56,964 bases of DNA, taken from the NCBI GenBank assembly GCA_029782225.1, contig JAKOVF010000429.1, forward strand, positions 1 through 56,964, in the 5' to 3' direction. Under the pieces are notes generated by a model that worked only from the letters and a program-made list of their open reading frames with translations, did not search any database and was not told the DNA's origin. This stretch comes from Chloroflexota bacterium (lineage in GTDB: Bacteria > Chloroflexota > Anaerolineae > Anaerolineales > Villigracilaceae). This document shows, in pieces, positions 50,245 through 56,964 of the stretch; within the stretch, counting starts at the first letter, position 1; each line of letters starts with the position of its first letter. The position numbers and the translations under genes are program-made.

Positions 50245-50748
50245 CTACATCGCACGGACGATGGTACAGCCATAAGCAGGGGACTCTGTCACCTCGGGCA
50301 AGCTCCCTTCGAGCAGCGACTCAACCGCCTCATCCAGGAAGAAGCGGGCAGGAGTCCGCTGGCGGAACGTGACATCGTCCACCGCGCCGCGATAGCGGAG
50401 GACTCCTTCACGGTCGATCACGAAGACGTGAGGGGTGGTCTGCGCTTCATATAGATCGGCTACAGCGCAATCCGCATCGATCAGGACTGTGGGCAGGCAT
50501 CGTGTTTTCGCGGCTTTTTCCACATCCTGAGCAGACTCGTTCCGATTCGACGCGATGGGCAGCAGTGCCACATCATCCTGCCATTGCACAAACATGGACA
50601 TGACCGCCTTGTCGGTCCGCTCCGAATGCGGGCACTCACACGACCAAAAATTGACAATGACGATCCTGCCGCGATAATCGCTCAGGCGATGACAATCGCC
50701 CTGGAGGTCGGGCAGTTCAAAATCCGGCGCGGGTTGGTTGATTTCCAT
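50245..50748 (-). CDS. peroxiredoxin/TlpA-like redoxin
   Basis: This 167-residue thioredoxin-fold protein has the AhpC/TSA start MEINQPAPDFELPDLQG and an active site NFWSCECPHSERTD. The CPxC-type motif is CPHS, with an extra Cys two positions before, so a CxC pair replaces CxxC. ATTPHVFVIDREGVLRYRG-type strands follow (TTPHVFVIDREG, cis-Pro). It is probably a cytoplasmic thiol peroxidase; no signal peptide is present. Confidence 0.88.
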   Translation of the reverse strand: MEINQPAPDFELPDLQGDCHRLSDYRGRIVIVNFWSCECPHSERTDKAVMSMFVQWQDDVALLPIASNRNESAQDVEKAAKTRCLPTVLIDADCAVADLYEAQTTPHVFVIDREGVLRYRGAVDDVTFRQRTPARFFLDEAVESLLEGSLPEVTESPAYGCTIVRAM

Positions 50749-50785
50749 ATTATGTGGGGGCGAGGGCCAGCCTCACCCCTACGGA

Positions 50786-51673
50786 TTAATCCAAAATCCC
50801 CACCCCCGCGAGCTTTTCGATCACCCCCACCACTGCGGAGTTGTCCAGTTCGCCCAGGCCCATATCGATCATTTGCTGGAAGAGTCTGGTGTTTTCCATT
50901 GTGCCCGGAACAGGGATATCGAATTCCTGTGCGGTGTCCATGATGATCTTCATGTCCTTCAACTGCATGTATGCCTTGAAACCGGGGCTGCGGTTGCCAG
51001 CGAACAGCCGCGGCGGCTTGACATCCAGGCTCCAGCATTGAGCGGCACCGGCTTTGATCGCATCCACAACCTTGCGCGGGTCCACGCCGGCTTTCTTCGA
51101 GAAGACGAGCAGCTCGCCCATCGCCACCATCTGTGCAGCGACCATGATCTGGTTGGCTGCCTTTGCCACCTGACCCGCGCCCGAGTCGCCGACATGCGTG
51201 ATGGTCTTGCCCATCGCCTGGAATACAGGCATGGCCTTCTCCAGGGCGGACGCGTCGCCGCCGACCATGATGGTCAGCGTGGCGTTGCGCGCACCAATAT
51301 CACCGCCTGAGACGGGCGCATCCAGGGCAAAGACTCCTTTCTTCGCCAGTTCCTGTGCGATCTTGCGCGCCGAGGCAGGCTTGATGGTGGAGTTATCCAC
51401 AAGAATCAATCCTGCGTGTGCGCCTTCGATGATTCCATTTTCGCCCAACGCCACTTTTTCAACGTCCGGGGAATCCGGTAAATTTGTAAAAATAATATCG
51501 ACTTGTCGGGCTACTTCCTTCGGGGAATTCGCGGCCTGCGCACCTTCGCTGACCAGTTCATCCACGGCAGCGCGGGAGCGGTTGTGGACGACGAGCGGGA
51601 ACCCCGCTTTGAGAACATTCCGCGCAATGGATTTGCCCATCAACCCGAGTCCGATGTATCCAACTTTGAGCAT
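50786..51673 (-). CDS. 3-hydroxyisobutyrate/2-hydroxy-3-oxopropionate dehydrogenase family reductase
   Basis: This 295-residue beta-hydroxyacid dehydrogenase has the NAD(P) motif VGYIGLGLMGKSIARNVLKA, FALDAPVSGGDIGARNATL (substrate-binding signature) and the catalytic Lys in GQVAKAANQIMVAA. The ATG at 51673 has AAGGAG 7 nt upstream. Substrates could be tartronate semialdehyde, 3-hydroxyisobutyrate or succinic semialdehyde. The 37-bp gap to the redoxin suggests one transcript. Confidence 0.92.
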   Translation of the reverse strand: MLKVGYIGLGLMGKSIARNVLKAGFPLVVHNRSRAAVDELVSEGAQAANSPKEVARQVDIIFTNLPDSPDVEKVALGENGIIEGAHAGLILVDNSTIKPASARKIAQELAKKGVFALDAPVSGGDIGARNATLTIMVGGDASALEKAMPVFQAMGKTITHVGDSGAGQVAKAANQIMVAAQMVAMGELLVFSKKAGVDPRKVVDAIKAGAAQCWSLDVKPPRLFAGNRSPGFKAYMQLKDMKIIMDTAQEFDIPVPGTMENTRLFQQMIDMGLGELDNSAVVGVIEKLAGVGILD

Positions 51674-51698
51674 CCAAAACTCCTTGTGAGGCGGAATC

Positions 51699-51722
51699 CT
51701 TCGACCACGCTCAGGACAGGCA
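51699..51722. repeat. copy of the CCTTCGAC...GCTCAGG dispersed repeat
   Basis: CCTTCGACCACGCTCAGGAC, just upstream of the reductase Shine-Dalgarno, matches segments at 14092-14126 and 37900-37934. Confidence 0.6.
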
Positions 51723-51905
51723 TCCCGCCAAGATGATTTGAGATTATAACCCTTGGCCCCTCCGCCGCTGACACCCCTTCGGGGCACAGGCGCGGCACTC
51801 CCCCAAATCTAATTTTGGTAGGTAATTGTGAATTGTAGAATTGGATTCAAAAACGCGAAATAAGGCATTAAAATGAATTGAAATCCAATATAAAGGATCA
51901 TCATA

Positions 51906-52499
51906 GTGACCGTAGAATCGTTTGAGCACGAAGTAAAAAGCTACTTTGCAGATAGAGGGATTAATTACTTGGATAATTCATCGTCCTATAAGGAGTTGGA
52001 TTTTACGATACTTCATAAGAAAACTAAGGAAGCAGCCTTTCACTTGGAGGTGAAAGAAAAGGGCCAAAGATATACAGAGGAAAACTGGCCGAAATTTGCG
52101 CCGGAGATTCATATGTTTATCCTTGATGATTTGACGATTCGGAAATGTTTAGGACGTGCACCGGAGAGCGGAATCTTAATTCGTGATAATCTCCGCAGCA
52201 AATACTTCTTCTTCTCGGTTATTGACCTAGCGCTTATGCCCAAGAAAAGGGTGAACAGAAAAATCGAAAAAAAACAACTGGGACTGAAGGGAAAATGGCT
52301 TGTCGATTTGAGGAATGGGAGAGAGTTTCAGACCCTCAATGATGCTATTTCTTACATTCGCGATTTTCTGAAGGAATTAGATGAAATTCTGTATAGCAGA
52401 TTGGACTGTTATGGGACTTACGTAGGAGAGAATATCATGAGCGGTGGCGTAGTAAGACAACCTGAGCATTGGACAAAAGATGTTCGAAATACAAGGTAG
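51906..52499 (+). CDS. PD-(D/E)XK-like protein, first gene of the restriction-modification island
   Basis: This 197-residue protein is not one I recognise by family. Its N-terminal part has a nuclease-like core: KELDFTILHKKTKEAAFHLE with Asp32, then Glu48-Val-Lys50 (D...ExK). The C-terminal half is basic and helical (KKRVNRKIEKKQLGLKGKW). GTG at 51906 is preceded by AAAGGA. It lies 12 bp upstream of the restriction enzyme gene and shares its low GC, so it likely belongs to the same unit as a second nuclease, accessory subunit or nicking enzyme. Confidence 0.65.
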   Translation: MTVESFEHEVKSYFADRGINYLDNSSSYKELDFTILHKKTKEAAFHLEVKEKGQRYTEENWPKFAPEIHMFILDDLTIRKCLGRAPESGILIRDNLRSKYFFFSVIDLALMPKKRVNRKIEKKQLGLKGKWLVDLRNGREFQTLNDAISYIRDFLKELDEILYSRLDCYGTYVGENIMSGGVVRQPEHWTKDVRNTR

Positions 52500-52511
52500 A
52501 GGACAAGAAAA

Positions 52512-53138
52512 ATGGATATCTCTGACTTGTTTTCATCTCAAGAGACTGTTTCAAGAATCCAGTCAAAGTTGCCTCAGCTTTTTTATTTAGCAGAACTTGA
52601 AAGCTCCAGAGCTGGTAGAGTAGGAATGGAGGTTGGTTCTGTTAGAGAGAAAATACTCATTGCACTATTGCTTTACAAATTTGGCGAACAGAATGTCCGA
52701 ACAGACTTACCAATTCATGAGCCAGAAGCTGATGCAATTGTCTTTGGGAAGCCGCTTTCTATAAAGACAATGACAGGTTCAACATTCAAAAGTGTCAAAC
52801 TCATCTGGACAGTGGATGCAGTACAAGCCGTCAAATTTTCGCAGCAGTATGTTCCAAGTTGTGATATGTTGCTTGTCCAAGTGAATTGGGCAAACATCGG
52901 TGGCTTTTATTTGTTTTCGCGAGAATCACAACTCGAGACCCTCGAATTAATGGGAAGGGCAGGGTATATCAAATTACCCAAGGCAGGTACAAATCCACGC
53001 GGAGTTGAAATTTCTGCTACGGCCCTGGATGTTTTGTCAAAACATGCACAGACACTAAAATTTCCAGTACAATGGCAAAGAGTGAAAAGAGATTATGATC
53101 CTTATCGGCGATGGCTTGACTTTTGGCAAGAGGATTGA
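52512..53138 (+). CDS. ThaI-like type II restriction endonuclease
   Basis: This 208-residue protein resembles the ThaI family as I recall it: LAELESSRAGRVGMEVGSVR (about 27-46) and ALLLYKFGEQNVRTDLPI. Candidate catalytic residues are Glu40, Asp74 (EADAIVFG) and Lys85 (LSIKT). ThaI itself cuts CGCG; the specificity here is only inferred. It stands 3 bp before the methyltransferase gene, the normal pairing. Codon use is AT-rich compared with the flanks, a sign of transfer. Confidence 0.8.
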   Translation: MDISDLFSSQETVSRIQSKLPQLFYLAELESSRAGRVGMEVGSVREKILIALLLYKFGEQNVRTDLPIHEPEADAIVFGKPLSIKTMTGSTFKSVKLIWTVDAVQAVKFSQQYVPSCDMLLVQVNWANIGGFYLFSRESQLETLELMGRAGYIKLPKAGTNPRGVEISATALDVLSKHAQTLKFPVQWQRVKRDYDPYRRWLDFWQED

Positions 53139-53141
53139 GAA

Positions 53142-54038
53142 ATGACAAAAGGTTCAAAAACAAGTAAGTTTGGTACGACTTCTCGAGTTAACCATGACTC
53201 CTCGGCTTACTATGATTCCAAACTTTATTCGGAATTAGGCAACAATGGGAATGGCTCTAAACCAGTTGCTGACAATCCATTCCCTGCTGAGTATGAAAAC
53301 AAGATCATCCTGGGAACATCCGAGAACATGAAGGAAATCCGTGATAATTCTTTGCATTTAATGGTCACTTCACCACCTTATAATGTTTCCAAGGAGTATG
53401 ACGAAGATTTATCGCTGAAAGAATATTTGCAGCTTCTTAGAAATGTTTTCAGCGAAACATATCGTGTGCTCGTTTATGGTGGACGCGCTTGTGTCAATGT
53501 GGCTAATCTTGGAAGAAAGCCTTATATTCCGCTTTCAGATTATATTTCTCACATAATGATTGAAATTGGGTTCAAGATGCGCGGGGAAATCATCTGGGCG
53601 AAAGGGGCAGGTGCTGGTGTGTCAATGGCATGGGGTAGCTGGCAATCTGCATCCAATCCGGTTTTACGCGATACCCATGAGTACATCCTTGTTTTCTCTA
53701 AGGGTACGTTTGAACGCAAGAGGGCAGATCGGGAAAATACAATAACCAAGGAGCAATTCATGGAATGGACTAAGTCAGTCTGGAACATGAATCCAGAATC
53801 TGCAAAGAAAGTAAAGCATCCTGCGCCATTCCCAGTTGAATTGCCTTATCGCTTGATTCAACTATACACCTTCAAAGGCGATGTAATTCTAGACCCATTC
53901 ATGGGAAGTGGCACAACAGCAATCGCTGCATTAAAATCGGAGCGAAAGTACATTGGCTATGATATTGACCCTGAATACATAAAGATTGCAGATGCACGAA
54001 TTGCTCCATACAAACTGCAAACACCACTGGGAATATAA
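53142..54038 (+). CDS. DNA methyltransferase (N4-cytosine / N6-adenine type)
   Basis: This 298-residue enzyme has the catalytic motif TSPPYN (76-81) before the SAM motif DPFMGSGTTAIAAL (about 247-260), the motif IV-then-I order of beta-class amino-methyltransferases. SPPY is typical of N4-cytosine enzymes, which would fit protection of a CG-rich site for a ThaI-like partner. The N-terminal 50 residues are polar and may be disordered. It completes the R-M pair. Confidence 0.92.
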   Translation: MTKGSKTSKFGTTSRVNHDSSAYYDSKLYSELGNNGNGSKPVADNPFPAEYENKIILGTSENMKEIRDNSLHLMVTSPPYNVSKEYDEDLSLKEYLQLLRNVFSETYRVLVYGGRACVNVANLGRKPYIPLSDYISHIMIEIGFKMRGEIIWAKGAGAGVSMAWGSWQSASNPVLRDTHEYILVFSKGTFERKRADRENTITKEQFMEWTKSVWNMNPESAKKVKHPAPFPVELPYRLIQLYTFKGDVILDPFMGSGTTAIAALKSERKYIGYDIDPEYIKIADARIAPYKLQTPLGI

Positions 54039-54113
54039 TCACCATCCATTATTTTGAAGGATAGTGAAGTTCAGACAAGAAAGCAAGTAAACAACAAGTG
54101 AAAATAAAAAAAA

Positions 54114-54141
54114 GAACCTGCTTCCCAATAGAAGCAGGTTC
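54114..54141 (-). terminator. terminator of the SIMPL lipoprotein gene
   Basis: An 11-bp stem (GAACCTGCTTC / GAAGCAGGTTC) with a 6-nt loop, followed on the minus strand by TTTTTTTTATTTT. It also closes the convergent methyltransferase gene. Confidence 0.85.
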
Positions 54142-54182
54142 AATCTTATGCTGAATAGACCACAACGGATGGGCAGAAACGG

Positions 54183-54890
54183 TTACTTTATGGTGTAGGT
54201 CAGGCTGACCGTGACGGTGATCGTCAGTTGCCCGGGCTGGATCGGTACGCTCGCAGCCTGGGGAGCTGCCGCTCCGCCACCGCCCTTGCCTTCCGTAAAC
54301 GGAACCGGCGTGCTCTCATAGAAGTTGATGCTCTGAATATCGCCGAGCTTCACGCCAGCGGCATCTGCAAGCTGCTGAGCCTGATCCTTGGCATCCTTCA
54401 CGGCATTGGCACGGGCTTCCTTCAGGGCAGCGGTCTTATCCGCCACGTCGAACTGGATGCTGTTGATGCTGTTTGCACCCGCTTTGATGGCGGAGTCGAG
54501 CAGGTCACCAAGGCCTTGAAGGTCACGCACAACGATATAAACCGTGTTGTCAACCATATAGGTGGTGCCACCCGTTGTGCCATCAGCATTGTATTGCTGG
54601 CTGGGATAGATGCTGAAGTTCGTGGTACGGATATCCTTCTCCGCGATGCCAGCTTTCTTGAGTGCGTCGATGACGGAGGTGGTCTGGGTCTTGTTGGCAG
54701 TAACAGCCTCGGACGCGACCGGGTTCTCGGTGTGTACGCCAACGTAAATGTAGGCGATATCGGGGCTGAGGTAGCTCTGACCGGTACCGTTCACGTTCAG
54801 GGTGCGCGAGGTCTGGCCCGCTGCGGCTGGCCCACAGGCGCTCAACAAAAGAGCCAGGGCGAGGATTACGACAAAAAATTTAGTACGCAT
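54183..54890 (-). CDS. SIMPL-domain lipoprotein
   Basis: This 235-residue protein has a lipoprotein signal (LALLLSAC, Cys19) and a SIMPL (DUF541) domain: RTLNVNGTGQSYLSPDIAYI, IRTTNFSIYPSQQY, ALKEARANAVKDAKDQAQQL and a final strand LTITVTVSLTYTIK. A Gly/Ala-rich loop (GKGGGGAAAPQAA) precedes the last strands. SIMPL proteins are extracytoplasmic with poorly defined roles. AAGGAGACTTCC precedes the ATG at 54890. Confidence 0.93.
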   Translation of the reverse strand: MRTKFFVVILALALLLSACGPAAAGQTSRTLNVNGTGQSYLSPDIAYIYVGVHTENPVASEAVTANKTQTTSVIDALKKAGIAEKDIRTTNFSIYPSQQYNADGTTGGTTYMVDNTVYIVVRDLQGLGDLLDSAIKAGANSINSIQFDVADKTAALKEARANAVKDAKDQAQQLADAAGVKLGDIQSINFYESTPVPFTEGKGGGGAAAPQAASVPIQPGQLTITVTVSLTYTIK

Positions 54891-55129
54891 GGAAGTCTCC
54901 TTATAAGATGATTGAACATAGGACGTAAACCTGCAGAAAAAGTTCCCGGATTTTTCACTCCGGTGGTCTCGATATGCCCTTCGCAAGACTGCTCGGGGCT
55001 ACTCGACCACCGGAATCATCCCACCCCCCACCCATGGCCTAAATTGGACCGGGCCACTTGTATTTTCGGCCATTTCCCTGTACAATCTTGATACATTTGT
55101 TCTAGTTATGCGATATTCGATGGTAACTT

Positions 55130-56317
55130 ATGCCTATTGATTTCCAGCAAATCTACACCCGCATCAAGGAAATTGCCGCGGAAGCCGGCGAACGCAAACG
55201 GACGCTCGAAGAGAGGCGTGAACAGGCCCGTGAACTGCTAGGGGTGTACGGGGCTGACCTGGAGTTCCTGCGAGAGAAGGTGGAGGCCGCCAAAGCAGTG
55301 GATTCCAACATCCGCACGGCAGCCCCGGCGGATGAACCGCTGACGTTCTCCTGCCCGCCGCCGGAGGGCCCCGTGGACGCGACCATGATCGTCGCGGACG
55401 GCTCCCAGGTCAACCCGGACCGTCACGCGGCGGTACAGTTCTGCATCATTAACGTGGGGGCAATCACAATGAGGCTAAATTCCGGCGAGGCCCCAGAAAT
55501 TCACGTTAATACTGAACTGTTATACGGCGATGATCTCCTGCCTAATGGGGCTCCAATGTCTGATGGTATGGTTGCTCTGATGCGCGATATACGCGAGCGC
55601 ATGAAGCTCGATGAACTGTCCAAACCAATACAAGGACAGGTAATCACGCTTACTGATGGCCCCATTGAGTTGTGGGGAGCTAAAGGCGATGATCCGCAAG
55701 CCTTTGAAAATTATGTAGAGAAGTATTTTGGGGTGCTTTCACGCCTGCAATCGCGCGGCGTTATCGTAGGGGGCTACGTGGAAAAGCCCAGCGCGGACCT
55801 GGTTGTGCGCCTGCTCGAAATCGCCATGGCCGATAACGAGCAGATCAAGAAGCTGCGCGATTTCCATCCCCTGCGCGGCGTCACGGACCGCTGGCTTTAT
55901 GGCTCGCATGAGAGTCCACTTTTGCCGGCCGGTCATCGCTCCGCGGTGTTTGGGCTTCAATCCGGTTCGGAAAAGAAATATAAAGGCGCGCTTTCATTGC
56001 ACTTCTTCTATCTCAATGTCGGTACGGACGGGCATCCCTGGCCGGTGCGTGTCGAGATCCCCAGGTGGGTGGCAGAGGACAAAAAAAAACTGGAATTATT
56101 GCATGGCGTTCTGATGGCTCAATGCAAGATCATGGGCACCCGGCCTTATCCGTATGTACTTCATCGAGCCCACGAAACAGCGGTGATCCGGCATGAAGAG
56201 AAGGATCAAGTGGAACAGCTCCTTACTTTGGAATTGCGCCGAAGCCAGGCAGAGATTGATAACGCTTCCTATAAAAGTTCGGCGAAAGGTTTAAAAGGTA
56301 GAACGAATAGACAATAA
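55130..56317 (+). CDS. nurA: NurA nuclease
   Basis: This 395-residue protein has a coiled-coil N-terminus (about 8-60) and a NurA domain with metal residues in MIVADGSQV (Asp90), TLTDGPIELWG (about 173-183) and YVEKPSADLV. NurA is a 5'-3' nuclease that works with the HerA translocase in end resection in archaea and some bacteria. The next gene is a HAS-barrel protein, supporting a NurA-HerA locus. Confidence 0.88.
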   Translation: MPIDFQQIYTRIKEIAAEAGERKRTLEERREQARELLGVYGADLEFLREKVEAAKAVDSNIRTAAPADEPLTFSCPPPEGPVDATMIVADGSQVNPDRHAAVQFCIINVGAITMRLNSGEAPEIHVNTELLYGDDLLPNGAPMSDGMVALMRDIRERMKLDELSKPIQGQVITLTDGPIELWGAKGDDPQAFENYVEKYFGVLSRLQSRGVIVGGYVEKPSADLVVRLLEIAMADNEQIKKLRDFHPLRGVTDRWLYGSHESPLLPAGHRSAVFGLQSGSEKKYKGALSLHFFYLNVGTDGHPWPVRVEIPRWVAEDKKKLELLHGVLMAQCKIMGTRPYPYVLHRAHETAVIRHEEKDQVEQLLTLELRRSQAEIDNASYKSSAKGLKGRTNRQ

Positions 56318-56412
56318 AACTTAGCAGGACGAGGCGTTCTCGCCCTACCCCGTACACAGGTTTAATGGCACACACCAAAGCGGCAGGATGCCGCGCCTAA
56401 TACGGAGGCACC

Positions 56413-56964
56413 ATGAATCATCAAATCGAAATCGGGCGTTTACTACGTGCGGGAACAACAGGGTTCACTGCAGGTTGTCGCGTCTCTCAGTTTACTGTCC
56501 CTGCTCTCGGCGGTCTCGTCCGCGCACCATTGGGCGACTCTTACCAGGTTTACGGGCTGATCTACGATATCCACATTGACGACGACGGGCTGGTGCGCCA
56601 GCTTGTAACGTCGGATAACGTCAGCGAGGAAGTCCTGCGGGATAACCGCGAGCGGCGGATTGTCCCGGTAGAGATGTCCGTCATGACCGTCGGGTATGAG
56701 CAGGATGAGAAGATATACCACCTGCTGCCGCCCCGCCCACCGCTGAGCCTGGACCTGATCTACCTGTGTGATGACAACGACATGGCTCGCTTCACATCCG
56801 CCGGGCGCTTTGGATACTTCCGTCATCTGCTGCACAACAAGGATATTCCCCTTGGAGAAGTCCTGGTGGCGCACATGGTGCAGGCCAGCAAGGCGCACGG
56901 CAAGAATGGCGAAATGTGGAAGGAACGCGCGACTCAGGAATTGATCACACTTTTGCGCGATAAT
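56413..56964 (+). CDS. HAS-barrel domain protein, 3' end missing
   Basis: 184 codons are visible before the window ends. The N-terminus (IEIGRLLRAGTTGFTAGCRV) and GGLVRAPLGDSYQVYGLIYD resemble the HAS barrel that forms the N-terminus of HerA/ATP synthase-like ATPases; here it appears to be a separate gene after nurA. GGAGG precedes the ATG. A herA gene would be expected just outside. Function: probable NurA-HerA complex component. Confidence 0.7.
   Translation, partial: MNHQIEIGRLLRAGTTGFTAGCRVSQFTVPALGGLVRAPLGDSYQVYGLIYDIHIDDDGLVRQLVTSDNVSEEVLRDNRERRIVPVEMSVMTVGYEQDEKIYHLLPPRPPLSLDLIYLCDDNDMARFTSAGRFGYFRHLLHNKDIPLGEVLVAHMVQASKAHGKNGEMWKERATQELITLLRDN

Noticed and set aside
49270..50454. 394-codon antisense frame over the cNMP/PH gene
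   Set aside because: Shadow of a clear gene; it also crosses an intergenic hairpin and the start of another gene.

Overview
The window looks like a chromosomal contig of a Chloroflexota bacterium, most likely class Anaerolineae. The grounds are family content and style: lipoproteins with LxAC lipoboxes, a Ser/Thr kinase with a PQQ-type propeller next to PP2C and FHA genes, fasciclin-domain lipoproteins, NurA with a HAS-barrel partner, and high-GC genes separated by repeat-rich spacers. No rRNA, tRNA, CRISPR array or intact transposon was seen. Layout. 1-6.6 kb: a partial M20 amidohydrolase, a DsbA/FrnE-type oxidoreductase whose first active-site Cys codon is an in-frame TGA, an Fe-S protein, a TPMT-like methyltransferase, a membrane protein, a small ABM-like protein and a two-domain fasciclin lipoprotein behind a strong promoter with helically phased TGTACA boxes. 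7-12.8 kb: a fused serine hydroxymethyltransferase/GcvT gene, an SRPBCC protein divergent from a TetR regulator, and a GAF histidine kinase, followed by a structured non-coding stretch. 13.3-19.4 kb: a MacAB-like export operon and a DUF4173-like membrane protein. 19.5-25.9 kb (minus strand): a compact six-gene operon holding a FemAB/GNAT-like transferase, a sulfotransferase, an Rv3378c-like diterpene synthase, a class II diterpene cyclase, a membrane histidine kinase and a single-domain response regulator. 26-33 kb: PPC-domain protein, Hsp20, then a six-gene phospho-signalling operon (kinase-PQQ, PP2C, DnaJ-VWA, FHA, a small protein, an OmpR-type regulator). 33-46 kb: mostly housekeeping or peripheral metabolism (phosphoesterases, ParB-like protein, DapA-family aldolase, LipM-type octanoyltransferase, GNAT, PEBP, esterase, tandem PAP2, Nudix, CoaBC, DUF4349, RsmG). 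45.7-51.7 kb (minus): cupin, RecF, GNAT, peptide deformylase, cNMP/PH membrane protein, redoxin, beta-hydroxyacid dehydrogenase. 51.9-54.0 kb: an AT-rich three-gene island with a ThaI-like restriction endonuclease, a DNA methyltransferase and an extra PD-(D/E)XK-like protein. 54.2-57 kb: a SIMPL lipoprotein, then nurA and the start of a HAS-barrel gene, whose usual partner herA would lie beyond the window. Two results stand out. First, the TGA in the DsbA-like gene sits exactly where the CPWC nucleophile should be, the gene's Shine-Dalgarno and N-terminus are intact, and a 7-bp hairpin with a GG-starting 5-nt loop lies 21 nt downstream, as expected for a bacterial SECIS; this is a candidate selenoprotein. 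Second, the diterpene pair has the same order as Mycobacterium tuberculosis Rv3378c-Rv3377c, but is embedded in an operon with sulfotransferase, acyl/aminoacyl-transferase and two-component genes. This suggests a tailored diterpenoid with its own sensor, an association I do not know to have been described. All functional statements rest on motif reading; no database search was run.
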